Both the position numbers and the translations under genes were made by a program. The notes beneath the pieces are model-generated. The model ran no database searches, was not told the origin of the DNA, and saw only the letters and a program-made list of their open reading frames with translations. Shown here piece by piece: positions 22,375-33,105 of a DNA stretch of 64,000 nt. Origin of the DNA: Lepeophtheirus salmonis (taxonomy: Eukaryota; Arthropoda; Copepoda; Siphonostomatoida; Caligidae); assembly GCF_016086655.4 (NCBI RefSeq), contig NC_052135.2, positions 73,009,702-73,073,701 of the forward strand, given 5' to 3'. Within the stretch, counting starts at the first letter, position 1; every line of letters begins with the position of its first letter.

Positions 22375-22860
22375 AAATAGATGTGTGTCTGAGCTCTCTT
22401 AATCATTAATGTAGGCGCCCTTAGCGGCAATTATGGCTTCCATGTGGCAGTGGAAGGCATAGCACCTACTCTATCATGGCGTACCAGTGCTGGCTGATAG
22501 TTGGTTTGAGAACCTTGTTAGGACAGACACTGCATCTATTGTCTTGATATGCACCCAAAAGATGTTGTCGAGGGGGTTGGCAACAGGGCTTTAGGAGGGG
22601 AAAAAGTGACAAAAAAGTGTTTTAAAGGGTTTCTTTGATTGTTGATGTCAAAAATGGTCTCTCCACCATAACAAAGCTCTTTCCATTCACTTTTTCCTCT
22701 CCAGCGTTTCGGACTTGCTGACAGCGTAAATGGTGGTCCTGGAAATGTCCAACTGCTTGGAATATGCGAAAAGAAATTCGTCAATCACATTCAAATGTCA
22801 TTTTCTCGACTCGTACGTAATCTAGAGGGCTCAAGTTTGTGTTTTGTGATTACTTTATTC
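22375..22860 (-). mobile_element. Internally deleted mariner, family M1 copy 1
   Basis: Aligns along its length with 50165-50850. On the reverse strand it starts with the transposase helix-turn-helix part (near 22800), passes GKS(F/L)V-V-RP and then jumps to the C-terminal half, ...LLPTPSTTSFG in shifted frame, where mariners have WPPxSPDLNPLD. The catalytic first two Asp positions are missing, with the same junction as copy 2. Several stops; not functional. Confidence 0.65.
22854..22859 (-). terminator. Poly(A) signal (AATAAA on the reverse strand) after the THAP gene
   Basis: TTTATT on the plus strand, about 40 bases past the last stop of the THAP frame at 22897. It lies at the end of the mariner relic, which may have supplied it. 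Confidence 0.35.
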
Positions 22861-22896
22861 TTATTGTACTTTCTTCAAAAAGAAAATAATAATGAA

Positions 22897-23487
22897 TCAA
22901 GCCTCTTGTGATAGCATTCTCTTGGACCTCAGGTCTTTTAGAACGTCAACCAAGTTTCCCAACTTCTGGGAGATTGTATTCCGTTGACATCTGTATTTTT
23001 TAGAACGGTCTGCAAGCTCGGAAATCATATTCGTTTGCCATTGGAGCTTCTCCTTAATGACTTGAGCTGATGGGAGAGAATAGGGATGATCCAATTACAC
23101 ATTTTCCATAGCCTCAAAGTAGGAAGGATCTATTTCGAGTCCAGGAGATGGTTTGACCTTTTAAGGAGGTGAGGAGTACCTTCTTCTAGAATACTTGCGT
23201 TTTTGAAGAGTTCTTGCAACTTCTTCTTGAAGGCGAGGAGGGAATGCTTCGAATGGAGTAGGAACATCATTTTCTCTCTGCCTTACAACGTTCAGAGTCC
23301 GATTGAAGGATTCCAGAGTAAAATGTTCCAAACAAATTCTCGAAAACTTTTTGGGAGTAAAGTAATCTCGCTTGAGATTCATTACCCATTCTCTGAACTC
23401 ATCTTGATCCTGAGTCGGAAAACGATGATATGAAATTGAATTGCCAGCAGCATACTTGTTTTTGCAACCAAATGCGACACAGGACAT
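22897..23487 (-). pseudogene. THAP-domain protein gene with two in-frame stops
   Basis: From ATG at 23487 one reverse-strand frame runs about 196 codons to TGA at 22897, interrupted only by TAA at 23161 and TAA near 23095. Residues 1-90 form a THAP zinc-binding domain: MSCVAFGCKNKY (C-X4-C), HRFP, REWV, ICLEHF (C-X2-H) and VPTPF, the expected order and spacing. After the first stop the frame still makes sense (KPSPGLEIDPSYFEAMENV). After the second it continues LDHPYSLPSAQVIKEKLQW, then a coiled-coil-like part ending SQKLGNLVDVLKDLRSKRML. THAP proteins are DNA-binding factors or domesticated transposase parts. Both stops could be CAA-to-TAA changes. The ATG 12 codons upstream (23523) is an alternative start. 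Lack of other damage suggests recent loss or a mis-called base pair of sites. Confidence 0.7.
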
Positions 23488-23529
23488 GGCAATCCTCGAC
23501 TTGTATGAACCAATAATTTGCATTAACTT

Positions 23530-24118
23530 ATTAATGAATAAGTAAAGTCACAAAAGAGTGTTTCTTACAAATAGGTACTCAAGATGGCTGCCAACAGCAG
23601 AAGGGTAACTCATTCTTTTTCTCCTTTTTATTATGTAGGTTGTGGATCTAGTTATTATATAGGTCGGTGGACTGGACCGAGACTGGAAAGGACAGGAATA
23701 CAGTCTTCAGTCCTAAATAAGAACTGACTCAACACTAGGAATATATATGATAACATTACTACCCAACATTGTCTAATAGAAAGTAAGAAACACAAATCCA
23801 TATCATAAAGCTTGGATTATTTTCTTTTTTTCCTGTTAATTATGGCAATCCATTAGCCTCTTCTTGTCTTATGCTTCGGTAATCTATAAAACATAACTTC
23901 GATTTATATACGTATCTATTCGTACAGTCAATTGTACAGCAGCTCTTACACATTTTCAATCAAAAATCTTTCATCTACTGCCTAGTTTAATTATACCCTA
24001 AAATGTATTCAAATATGTTATTAAATCGTTACAATCTCATTTCCATATTGTAAATAATAAATAAGCATTACAATAATAAGATATTTTCCCCTAATTATAA
24101 ATCTTTGCTTGTCCTTAC
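23530..24118. other. Spacer upstream of the THAP gene
   Basis: May hold its promoter; no TATA or initiator can be argued. No repeats recognised. Confidence 0.3.
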
Positions 24119-24453
24119 AGCATTAAACCAAGTAGCGCATTGAAGGCTAACGACATTATTAGCGAGAGAAAAAATCTTGGTCAAAATTTACTTCTTTTGT
24201 CCGATAGAGATATTATTTTAATATAAATAAACTATTTTTCATTAGCTATCTTTAAGATAACGTATCCGTGCTAGTGTAAATATAAAATATTTAAGACACG
24301 AATACATTATATACGTATTATTACTTATTCAAACTTAGTAGATGAGTGACGTTATAAAAAAGCGACATCTTGAGAAAATACAATAGCAAATATTAACCAT
24401 ACTATTTATTCCCTCAGGCTAACGGTGCTCGATGCGTTACTTGGTTTAATGCT
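24119..24453. mobile_element. 335 bp MITE, family M2, with 25 bp inverted ends
   Basis: The left end AGCATTAAACCAAGTAGCGC at 24119 is matched in reverse complement at the right end (24429-24453, AGCATTAAACCAAGTAACGC). Just inside, GGCTAACG occurs at both ends. There is no ORF; the interior is A/T-rich. A second, left-half copy lies at 32058-32165. Confidence 0.8.
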
Positions 24454-25740
24454 CTACTTTTCCCTAATTGATCAAAAAAAATTAATATATACAGATATAC
24501 AAGGAGTCCGCAGGAAATCTTATAATTATTTTTTTCTTCAATCACCATTTTTTATAGAAAAATCCTTAAATTGATTTGCGGAGGTGTCTAACTTTTTTTT
24601 TCCATAGAAGTGATTTTTTAAATTCTCCATTTTTTGGGGTAGGGGACAGGGCTACAGCTCCTTCAGCCCCCCTCCCCCCACACCCCTGTGGACACTTCTG
24701 ATATACCTACCAATATAAACAATACATTGGTATTTTCAGTACATATTACATTGATTTAATTCAAACATCATTCATTATCTTCGGCATGAAGTAGTATTCA
24801 ATACAGTTTTAAGTTATTTTGTATTTTTAAAGTACATTTGATGAAGTTTAATCAAAATGTATTGTAAGCTTGTACATTTTGTGTAATAAAATATCTAAGT
24901 TGAGCCCAAAAGATGACGCTCGATGATGAAATTTATGATGTCAATGAAACAATCTATAGAATCCATAAAAATATTTTTTCTTTCTTTTAATAAGTAAAGT
25001 ACTTTGAACATTTACTGGCTATCACAGACCTCTTATTTAGTCTTTGAGTAAAATGTGTTAAATAATAAATAAGGATTTTCATTTTATACTGAAACCTCAC
25101 ATGATATGATATATTGTTGACATTTGTTGATAATTCAGAGCATTTTTAAACATATATTATTAGGAATCAATGTTTCTATGAAAAGCTCAGTCTAATCTGG
25201 TGTTTGAGTCCTAGGCTTGATCCCATAAAATAATTCCAATTCATTCAGTTAGATCTACAATTACTTACTTAACCCGTTAGAGCTGATTGAGTGTTTAAAT
25301 AACTCAATAATTTAACAAGTTTAAACATTAAATATATCTATGAATATATATTTTTTTTTTGCTAACAACTCTCCGCTTGCTCTGAATTTTCACTGAACTT
25401 GATGGGCTATTGACATGACACGTTATTGATAATGGGTACTCGAAACAAATTTTTAAGGTTAATAATGTATATTTATTTTTCTAAAAGGGATTTAAAATTA
25501 AATCCTTTCATATGTAAAAATAATGTAATTATGTATTCAAATTTACTTATGAAAATGTCAGATTTTACTTTTTTAAATTTGATGTTAAAATACTTATTTA
25601 TTTGAAGGCACCTAATACCCAATCAGGGAGCACCTAATATAAATAATTATTCTTTTTAGATATGAAGTACTTTTAACATAGATTTTTGTAGCTACGTTCA
25701 TGGAAGTTAATTAAAAATGGCGTGTCTTAAGAGCGTAAAA
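24454..25740. other. No recognisable gene upstream of RAD51
   Basis: A/T-rich with a C-rich patch at 24660-24695. A 5' UTR exon of RAD51 may lie here but cannot be located. Confidence 0.35.
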
Positions 25741-25773
25741 ATAATTCTTATTTTTATTTATATTCGTTTACAG
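25741..25773 (+). promoter_or_regulatory. Probable 3' splice site of a 5' UTR intron
   Basis: A T-rich tract (TTATTTTTATTTATATTCG) ends in TTTACAG at 25773, 20 bases before the RAD51 ATG. This suggests the transcript starts in an upstream noncoding exon. Confidence 0.4.
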
Positions 25774-25793
25774 TAAGTTGAAACAAATTGATA

Positions 25794-26829
25794 ATGGAGC
25801 AAGAATACGGTAGTCAGATGCTGGAGGAGCCTTCCCCCTCTTCAAAAGGGAGACTGAAGAGCAAGAATTCGGACCAATACCTATTTCTGTTTTGCAGAAA
25901 CACGGGGTATCCGCTGGGGATTTGAAGAAGTTATCTGAGGTGGGCTATCACACAGTGGAGTCAATCGTCTATGCTCCCAAAAAGAGTATCCTTGCCATCA
26001 AGGGCATTTCAGAGGCGAAGGCGGATAAATTACTTGCAGTAGGACATAAACTAATTCCCACTGGCTTCACTACAGCAAACGAAATCCATAATCAAAGATC
26101 TCATATGATCCAAATTACCACTGGGTCAAAGGAGCTGAACAAACTCCTCAAAGGAGGAATAGAAACTGGATCTATCACGGAGCTATTTGGAGAGTTTAGA
26201 ACTGGAAAATCCCAGCTGTGCTACACTTTGGCTATCACTTGCCAATTGCCTATTGATCACGGAGGTGCGGAGGGGAAGTGTCTCTTCATTGACACAGAGG
26301 GAACATTCCGTCCAGAACGATTACTAGCTGTGGCACAGCGATACAATCTCTCTGGAAAGGACGCTCTGGACAATGTGGCCTTCGCTCGTGCGTACAATTC
26401 GGACCATCAATCTCAATTGCTCATTCAAGCTTCTGCCTTGATGGCAGAGTCACGCTACGCTCTCATCATTGTTGACAGTTCCACTGCACTTTATAGAGCA
26501 GACTATTCGGGTAGAGGGAGCTCAACGCTCGACAAATACATTTAGCTCGATTTCTAAGGATATTGCACCGTTTGGCGGATGAGTTTGGAGTAGGTGTTGT
26601 TATAACAAATCAAGTGGTTGCTCAAATGGATGGGGCTGCCATGTTCTCTGCTGATCCCAAAAAACCTATTGGGGGTCATATCATGGCTCATTCGTCAACT
26701 ACAAGGCTCTATCTCAGAAAAGGAAGAGGCGAACAGAGAATTTGCAAAATCTACAGTTCTCCATGTCTTGCAGAAGGAGAAGCTATCTTTGCTATCACTT
26801 CTGACGGTATCGGAGACTCCATCAACTAA
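25794..26829 (+). CDS. RAD51: RAD51 recombinase (two single-base frame breaks)
   Basis: RAD51 forms ATP-dependent filaments on single-stranded DNA and drives strand exchange in homologous recombination in the nucleus. The frame starts MEQEYGSQMLEEPSPSS (ATG 25794), shifts near 25845 in an AAAAGGG run, continues EFGPIPISVLQKHGVSAGDL (helix-hairpin-helix region, with GISEAKADKLL), GFTTANEIH, ITTGSKELNKLLKGGIETG, then Walker A GEFRTGKS at 26189-26212. GGAEGKCLFIDTEGTFRPER follows, and Walker B LIIVDSSTALYR. A second shift lies in AGAGGGAGC near 26518, after DYSGRG. The rest (RLADEFGVGVVITNQVVAQ, PIGGHIMAHSSTTRLYLRKG) ends at 26829. Each break needs one missing base; allowing for both, the length is about 345 residues (339 in human). 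The coding part has no intron. It is RAD51 rather than DMC1 by overall match. The breaks may be sequencing errors, not real damage. Confidence 0.93.
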
Positions 26830-26923
26830 TAATGCTTGTCTAGTAATAACTTATCTTTAGTTTTGAATTATAAAAATTATAGATTTAATGACTGTTTTTC
26901 CACATTGTATCCTATTTTATTAT

Positions 26924-26929
26924 AATAAA
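26924..26929 (+). terminator. Poly(A) signal AATAAA of RAD51
   Basis: Canonical hexamer 95 bases downstream of the RAD51 stop. Confidence 0.55.
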
Positions 26930-27059
26930 TTATCTTTAAAAAAGTTGTAAATAAGTGTGTTTGTGCTAATGAAGGACGGAAAATTACCCTGATAGGGAAG
27001 TAATAACGATAATTCTTTGACTCAATGTAGAATAAAGAATTGAAAACGAATTAATTCCT

Positions 27060-27135
27060 GAATATTTCCTAACTTATTAAGAAGTGGGGTATTCTTCAAA
27101 TTGTCAAGGTTACCATGTTGATTCTCGGTTTATTT
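27060..27135 (+). repeat. Repeat family R1, tail-only copy
   Basis: ATTCTTCAAATTGTCAAGGTTACCATGTTGATT matches the end of R1 copies at 47055-47090 and 55480-55515 (AAGTTACCATGTTGG). Confidence 0.5.
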
Positions 27136-27670
27136 ATTAATGTATTACCTTATTGTAGTTCAAAATTTACCATTACAATAGAAAGCATAAGATTTTTTGT
27201 CTAATTATCATAGTTTGGATAATTGGTATAGACAATTCATAGGGATTTCAGTACATATTACTTTGATTTAGTTCAAATATCACTGTTTATTAATGGCATC
27301 ATTTAGTATTCAAATAATCAATAAGTCCTTCCTTTAACTTTTAAAGCCGTTTGATGGCGTTTAATCAAGATTTATTAAAAACTTATCCATTTTCTGTATG
27401 AAAATATATAGTTTCATCTTTTTCCTGTTCATTTTCTGTAAAGATTTTGTTCGTCGTTCATTCGTTCACTTTTTTCCGTTCATTTTTGAAATGTGGAAAA
27501 AATATGGAAGATTAAAGTTTTGTGGGAACGATAAAAACTAATGTTCCCACGACGGGGCAACAAATCCAGTAAACTCAGAGCTTGTTAATATAAGTGCAGT
27601 AGAGGTGTACTTTGCATTGGTCAGAGTTCTTAAGCTCGATAAATTTTGTATTAGAAATGCAGATATGGAC

Positions 27671-27760
27671 GAGTACTCCTTTTCTTTTTAATTAGAATAA
27701 TATGTGCTGGGTTTCAACTACACACGCTCGTTACTAAACCAAATATTATGTCTCATCCAT
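27671..27760 (+). repeat. Dispersed repeat R2, copy 1
   Basis: GAGTACTCC then TTTTCTTTTTAAT and TACACACGCTCGTTACTA recur at 60426-60530 and, more weakly, at 29245-29300. No ORF. Confidence 0.5.
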
Positions 27761-27814
27761 TTATAAATATTATGTATATGCTGCAGTAGTAAATTATTTT
27801 GTATAAATAACTAT

Positions 27815-27985
27815 TTAATATGCATAATAACTAAACAAGACCGTTAATGTGCATAATAACTGAACAAGCCCATTAATGTGCTTAATAACTAGGTAATGTA
27901 CATTATAACTGAACAAAGCCGTTAATGTGCATAATTCATAACTGAAAAAGATTGTTAATCCCCATAATAGGTAAAAAAGATTTCA
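27815..27985. repeat. Minisatellite, about 30 bp unit, five imperfect copies
   Basis: Unit approximately CATAATAACTGAACAAGCC then GTTAATGTG; copies differ by point changes and small deletions, the last ones being most decayed. Confidence 0.75.
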
Positions 27986-28075
27986 CATTATCTTCCGAGG
28001 TCCTTTCCTAAGGCAAAAATTGATGCTCGGCTCATGAGATATGTAGCATGTCCGCAGGGCTTGATGAAAAGTAAG

Positions 28076-28345
28076 CACTCTTCGTCAATTCATGTATTAT
28101 GATAAGGGACGCCATCCACTGTAACCCCGGTTGATATCCCAGCCCACGGGTTGTGTTGCGTGCAAACGAGACTAACAAATGGGTTGTAATCTACCGTCAA
28201 TTCATGTAATGTTATCAGAGACGGCATCAACTATAGCTATAGGGCTCTTAACCCCCCTCATTTAATCCCCATTCCATAACCTCCTTTTACCTCCTAGCCT
28301 TTCATCCCCCCCCAAGCCATCTGCCCCCAGCATTTCACCCCCTAT
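28076..28345. repeat. Direct repeat and C-rich tract
   Basis: CGTCAATTCATGTA followed by GAGACG/GGGACG-CATC occurs at about 28084 and 28196. A strongly C-rich tract follows (28248-28345) with several C-runs, which is G-rich on the reverse strand. Confidence 0.5.
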
Positions 28346-29080
28346 TATAGTAAATATCAACTAAACGACTAAACATTTAGCCCTTTAAAAGCCATACAAA
28401 CGTAATTATTAATTTAACCAAGGAGTCCTTGATCTAACTTAATGACGTAAATATTAGTGATACGTATTATTATTAATTAATATATCTCATTAAATACGAG
28501 ATAATAATTATATACATCTAAGTCAGTATTTTGAATCTTTCAATTACAAATGTGCCCTTTATATTACTTGAGAAGATTTTGGATGATTCTATTCGATTTT
28601 TGTAATATATTATATTAGAAATTAGATATAATTAATCAATTTATTTTGGATATGCATCACTCTACTTCATCGTACTTAAGGAGTTATCCGGTAATCCTTC
28701 TCAGATATTTATTATAACATCATGTGTATACTCGTTCAATATGATCAATCCCTAAATTCATCGTATATATAACCCTACTAAAACTGAATGTTTTACCAAA
28801 TTTTTGTCATGGGATGAAGAAAATTAGATTAGGCATTATTATAAATATTTATTGTATCTTATGTATCCTGCCTATGGTTAAATAATCAGTCTTAAGTATC
28901 TATTTTAATTGAAATTTTTATTTATTTTAGTATTATAATTTTGATGGTTTATGGAACTCATTATAACGTTCCGATTCAAACTTGAAAGTTGTATAGCTCA
29001 ATAACCGCTCCAAACAACTATAACATTCATTTCATACTTTGGCTCTCTATCATTTACTAACTGTACTTCTCAATAATAAA
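28346..29080. other. A/T-rich spacer
   Basis: No gene or repeat recognised. Confidence 0.3.
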
Positions 29081-29088
29081 AATAGAAA

Positions 29089-29108
29089 GGGATGGGGTGG
29101 GGTGGGGG
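29089..29108 (+). other. Canonical G-quadruplex motif
   Basis: GGG-AT-GGGG-T-GGGG-T-GGGGG: four G-runs with 1-2 base loops, followed by further G-runs to 29140. Confidence 0.7.
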
Positions 29109-29648
29109 TTTTAAAGGGTCCAAGGGGTGAAAGGGCGGGGGGTATGTGGCCTAATCCCGTATATATGATGTAAAAAATAAATTGTTATTTCATCTTTTTC
29201 TTGGTTATTGAAAAAGATTATTTTATGTTGACGGATCAAATACGTACTTCCCTTTTCTTTTTAATATGAGTCGATGGGCTTTAGCAACCTGCGTTCGTCA
29301 AAGTGAGTCCTCTAAATTCAGAGAGACAGACAAACTTTGCTTAATTATAATATATGTAGTATTAAAATTAAAGATAGAACCCTTTTTACTGGTTTTCTCT
29401 TAACATATATATATATATATTTGCGTTCTGGGACATCTGAAGATGAGGTTCCTGTTCATAATATGTAATAGTTGATAGTTTAAATATATGATATATTTAC
29501 TGAAATGGTATTAATCCCCTGATAATATGGGACTTCTGTATATACCTATGATTATAATTACTGACGAGGAAACTATGTTGTAATCTCTACTTTTTAAAAA
29601 GGAACCAAAAATAATATATCACATTATTTAAAAACTTCGATACCTTAT

Positions 29649-30490
29649 TTTTTTTTTTGGAACAGCGGTGATAATCAAAGCCTATAAAGGTCGACTTATA
29701 TTTAGTGTTTATAAAATAAATATAAAAACACATTCTTGGTAAAAGTGATGTATTTAAGATACGAATATTAACTTTTTTTTTTAATAAAATGACAATGCAA
29801 AGAGAAAATGATCAATTGCTAAAGGTCAGCCTGACGAAATTCCATGGCGAAAGCATAAAGAAGATTCGATCTGTAATAAAAACTATTCTTAAAAATGTTA
29901 ATATTTAGTTTTGGGAGGTAGATGGTATTGTGAGCAGCGAGTCTTGTTTGGTGGAAGAAGTAGCCTTTATCTAGTATCCAGGAACGGGGTTTATATTTTT
30001 GTTTAAAATTGGGTGTAGCGTAATAAAATCATTAATAGCACGTATACGATACAAAGTGATTAGGTCAAGTCTTTTGATTTTTCATTGATAGTTGTCGTTA
30101 TCTCCTAATGAAGGGGAAAAATTGGCCTGTACCTTTTCTAAGAACTTAACAGGTAGTTTCTGGAAGGATTCCAGACTCAGAAAGTATTACTATTAAAGTA
30201 GGATATACATATAGTAATAATAAATAATCCCAAAGTTATTTAGGGCCTTTCTTATAATTTAATGTATATTTCTCTTGAATCTTAGATCACGAGAGATGTA
30301 CATTCCTAAGTCTAAGTAATCATTTACCACCTTAAGACTTGGGTAAATGAACTCTTTTGGCGAAAGGGAACAGGACACGTTTATTAACATTTATAGGCAT
30401 TCTCCAAGTAACACTCCAGGTAATAAATTTGGTATAGACATCAAAGACAGAGTTTAAATTAAAGCAAATATTAGGCCCTACTTGGTCCTA
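29649..30490 (-). mobile_element. LINE (non-LTR retrotransposon) 3' part, family L1a copy 1
   Basis: Reverse strand. About 30470-30390 encodes SVFDVYTKFITWSVTW, matching the post-catalytic part of reverse transcriptase in copy 2 at 43.3 kb. Then follow DLGMYISRDL-like, LDLITLYRIRAINDFIT and, near 29860, NSFYYRSNLLYAFAMEFRQA, the usual order of thumb and C-terminal pieces. Many stops break it. The 3' end is a conserved GTCGACCTTTATAGGCTTTG block (near 29690) and an A-run at 29649-29659 (T on the plus strand). It is a 5'-truncated, dead copy. Confidence 0.65.
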
Positions 30491-31004
30491 ACATCACTTC
30501 CCTGGTAAGACCAATCATTTCGGGTCACCAAGGATTCATATGAATGTGTTTAATTTTATACTACATTCATCATTGTGTCTTAAACATAATTCAAATTTTA
30601 TTAAAGTATTTACTAAAAAATGATAAGTGAGTGGGTAAGTAGAAAATTAACCTCTAATCTTACCTAGGTTACATATTTCAAATACGACAATTTCATAGTC
30701 CAGTGATTTGCAAATTGTGTGTTGTAAGACATTTCATAAAAAGTAATCAATTTACATAGGCATTGATAATTATACATACAAAATGAAAACCATAATTTTT
30801 CAATATATATATTTATTTTATTTTAGACATCCTCAAAGATTATGGTAATCTTTGGAAAAATAGTAATTAGAAAAAAATAAAAATTGAACGACAATCTGAA
30901 TGTGATAGTAGGCTTAAATATATGAATTAAATAAAAAAATTTATTCCTTAATAAATTAATTTAAATATGTTTAGGCAGTTAATATCTTATATAGTTTCTA
31001 AGCC
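30491..31004. other. No recognisable gene
   Basis: A/T-rich; nothing seen. Confidence 0.3.
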
Positions 31005-31060
31005 AAATAGCTCAGTGGTAAGATTATGTCTTGAGTGCTTTAAATTGTTATTATTATGTT
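31005..31060 (+). repeat. tRNA-like pol III A-box fragment
   Basis: GCCAAATAGCTCAGTGGTAAG looks like the 5' end and D arm of a tRNA or tRNA-derived SINE, but there is no B box (GGTTCRANNCC) in the next 80 bases, so it is not a functional tRNA gene. Confidence 0.35.
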
Positions 31061-32057
31061 ATTAATCATGACCTTTTGGAAAGGCTTTGAAATTATTAAA
31101 ATATTTTATCCCAAAATTCGGGTTTTATAACTATTAAATTCATGGATGCTGATTTTTTAAATGGCGTGGTTAGAGGCTGAGAGCTACTTTACTCCTCTTC
31201 GACGACGTTTTCAGACGCTATAACTCCGATGACATCAGAGTGAATATTGCTAAATAATAACTTGATACCTCTAGTGTGGGTCCAATTTGAATATTAATTA
31301 AGTCTTATAAATATTTATCCAGGGATCCCAATGAGCAATGAATTCGCTTGTGTGCTCTGGAAGAGTAACCTGCCCCATTAGACAGTCTAGCCGTTGATCA
31401 TAGTCTTAAGAATTTTTGATGACCATTTCATCCATCAATAGTACAGAATTTTTGTCTTTTTGAAGGTCAATGAAGGTCGTTATTTTAAGCGATCAAAAAC
31501 TCAAAAACATCTGATTCAAAATAAGGCATAAAAATAAGGCATAAAAGAATCGTAAATTAATTAATTCTATTTATTTGTTTACCTTAATTTCTTAAGTGTT
31601 GAACTTGACCAATTGATTCTAGAGCTCTTTCCTTTGTTGGACAAACATCTTAATTGATCGGTATTCAAAAACCTTTCAATATAGGTTTTGTGACAAAACT
31701 GAGCCTAAAATAATAAATATGATAAAAGTAATATACTACTGTATCATTTACAGATACTACCTTTTTCGATATCTTTCTACGGCTTTTTTTAGTTGACATT
31801 ATTAAAGCCTTGTTCCTGGAAAGTTTCGCTTGAAGATCCTGTACTTTTGAAGATAAAGATTTATTTGCAGTTACTAAGTTGATAGAATTAGAGCATGGTT
31901 TAAGCTCAAATTAAGTTCACAAAGTAGTACATAAATTGAATTCAAAACCTTTAAAATTGCCCTGATGGCAGTTGACAATTTTAAGCCAGTCAGCAAAGAG
32001 AATGCTCTTTTTCTACTGATCGTCCACTCTTTCCCTTGAGTCCTTTAAGTTAGCCTA
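31061..32057. other. No recognisable gene
   Basis: A/T-rich with short direct repeats (AAATAAGGCATAAAA at about 31521). Nothing else seen. Confidence 0.3.
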
Positions 32058-32165
32058 AAGCCTTAAACCAAGTAACGTATCGAAGGCTAACGTTCTTTTT
32101 AGCGAAAAAAATATCTTGGTTTGAATTAACTTTTTTTGTCTGCTAGAGGTATTATTATTTGAACT
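32058..32165 (+). mobile_element. MITE family M2, left-half copy
   Basis: CCTTAAACCAAGTAACG and GAAGGCTAACG, then TTAGCGA and ATCTTGGT, match 24121-24220 of the full M2 copy. The right inverted end is missing. Confidence 0.65.
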
Positions 32166-32262
32166 ATTTTGTGGAATCATTACCTGTTCCCTCGTGAATG
32201 AGTCAAGTACTGTACTGCAATTTTACTTAATTCATTATTCATATACTTCTTATTAAACAATT

Positions 32263-32427
32263 ATGGAGAAGGAAATATTCATTTATCGAGAAGAAGGCTC
32301 GTCCAGTGTTGGGGAAGATATTGGAGACTGCCCTATCCGGGGAAAACCTATATTTGAAATAGGAACAGTGGCAAGGGAGAAGTCTCCTGAACACAGTACT
32401 TCTTCATCAAGCAGTTACTCCGACATA
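32263..32427 (+). CDS. N-terminal piece of an unrecognised acidic/Ser-rich protein
   Basis: An ATG at 32263 opens a frame (MEKEIFIYREEGSSSVGEDI, then Ser-rich EHSTSSSSSYSD) that runs into the end of a transposon at about 32428. It is more G/C-rich than its surroundings. A second coding-like piece follows on the far side of the transposon (33106-33365). The two may belong to one gene interrupted by the insertion, but I cannot prove the join or name the product. Confidence 0.35.
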
Positions 32428-33105
32428 AAGGGTGATTCAAAACGAGCGGTTTTGGATTGTAGAAATAAAACACATAAAATATTATATTACGGCCAAAACT
32501 TTATTATGAACCGAAAAAACAATCTTTACAATAATTTCTAGAAAATCATCCCCTTCTATGTTGGCCGCAACTGGCCTTTAAATGGTCCATTCTGTCGCGC
32601 CAATTTTCGCTGACGCGTTCGAGCATTGTGACCGGAATCTCACGAATAACTCACTCAACATTTACTTCTAATGCTTCAATCGTCGCTGGTTTATCCACAT
32701 AGACTTTTGCTTTTACGTAGCCCCAAAAAAAAAGTCTAAAGGTGTGATATCAAACGATCTTGGAGGCCAATTCACCGGGCCAAAACGTAAAATTAATTGC
32801 TCACCAAAATAATGTCCCAATAAGTCCATTGTTACGCTGTGTGGCAAGTGGCACCGTCTTGTTGGAAGCAAATATCGTGGAGACCATGTGCTTCAATTTA
32901 AGGTACCAAAAAGTATGAAAGGGACTAAGAGCGGTGGCGAATCGACTCTTCACGATCTTCAAGTTGCTGCCCCTTCAAATTTTTCGACTATTCTGCGAAT
33001 TGTGGATTCTAAAGGTCGATTATGTGGACCATAAGTTGGGCGTAATTTGCGAAAAACTTCTTTCACAGAACGCTGATTTTCATAGTACAATTGCCGATAA
33101 GATCC
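32428..33105 (-). mobile_element. Internally deleted Tc1/mariner-superfamily transposon
   Basis: The left terminus GGGTGATTCAAAACGAGCGG begins after TA at 32426. On the reverse strand, from about 33105: LYYENQRSVKEVFRKLRP, then NRPLESTIRRIVEKFEGA (helix-turn-helix), a break, then GPVNWPPRSFDITPLDFFLG near 32790, and REIPVTML, NWRDRMDHLKASCGQH to the end. These are the first and last parts of the arthropod DDE transposase group with the GPVNWPPRSCDLTPLDYF motif. The middle catalytic part is deleted and the right terminus is missing. Confidence 0.75.

Noticed and set aside
27815..27985. Possible CRISPR-like array
   Set aside because: Units are contiguous and imperfect without unique spacers; eukaryotic context. 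It is a minisatellite.
29409..29423. (AT)n microsatellite as a regulatory element
   Set aside because: Short AT runs of this kind are everywhere in the window.
31005..31060. Functional tRNA gene
   Set aside because: Only an A-box-like start is present; no B box and no cloverleaf pairing.
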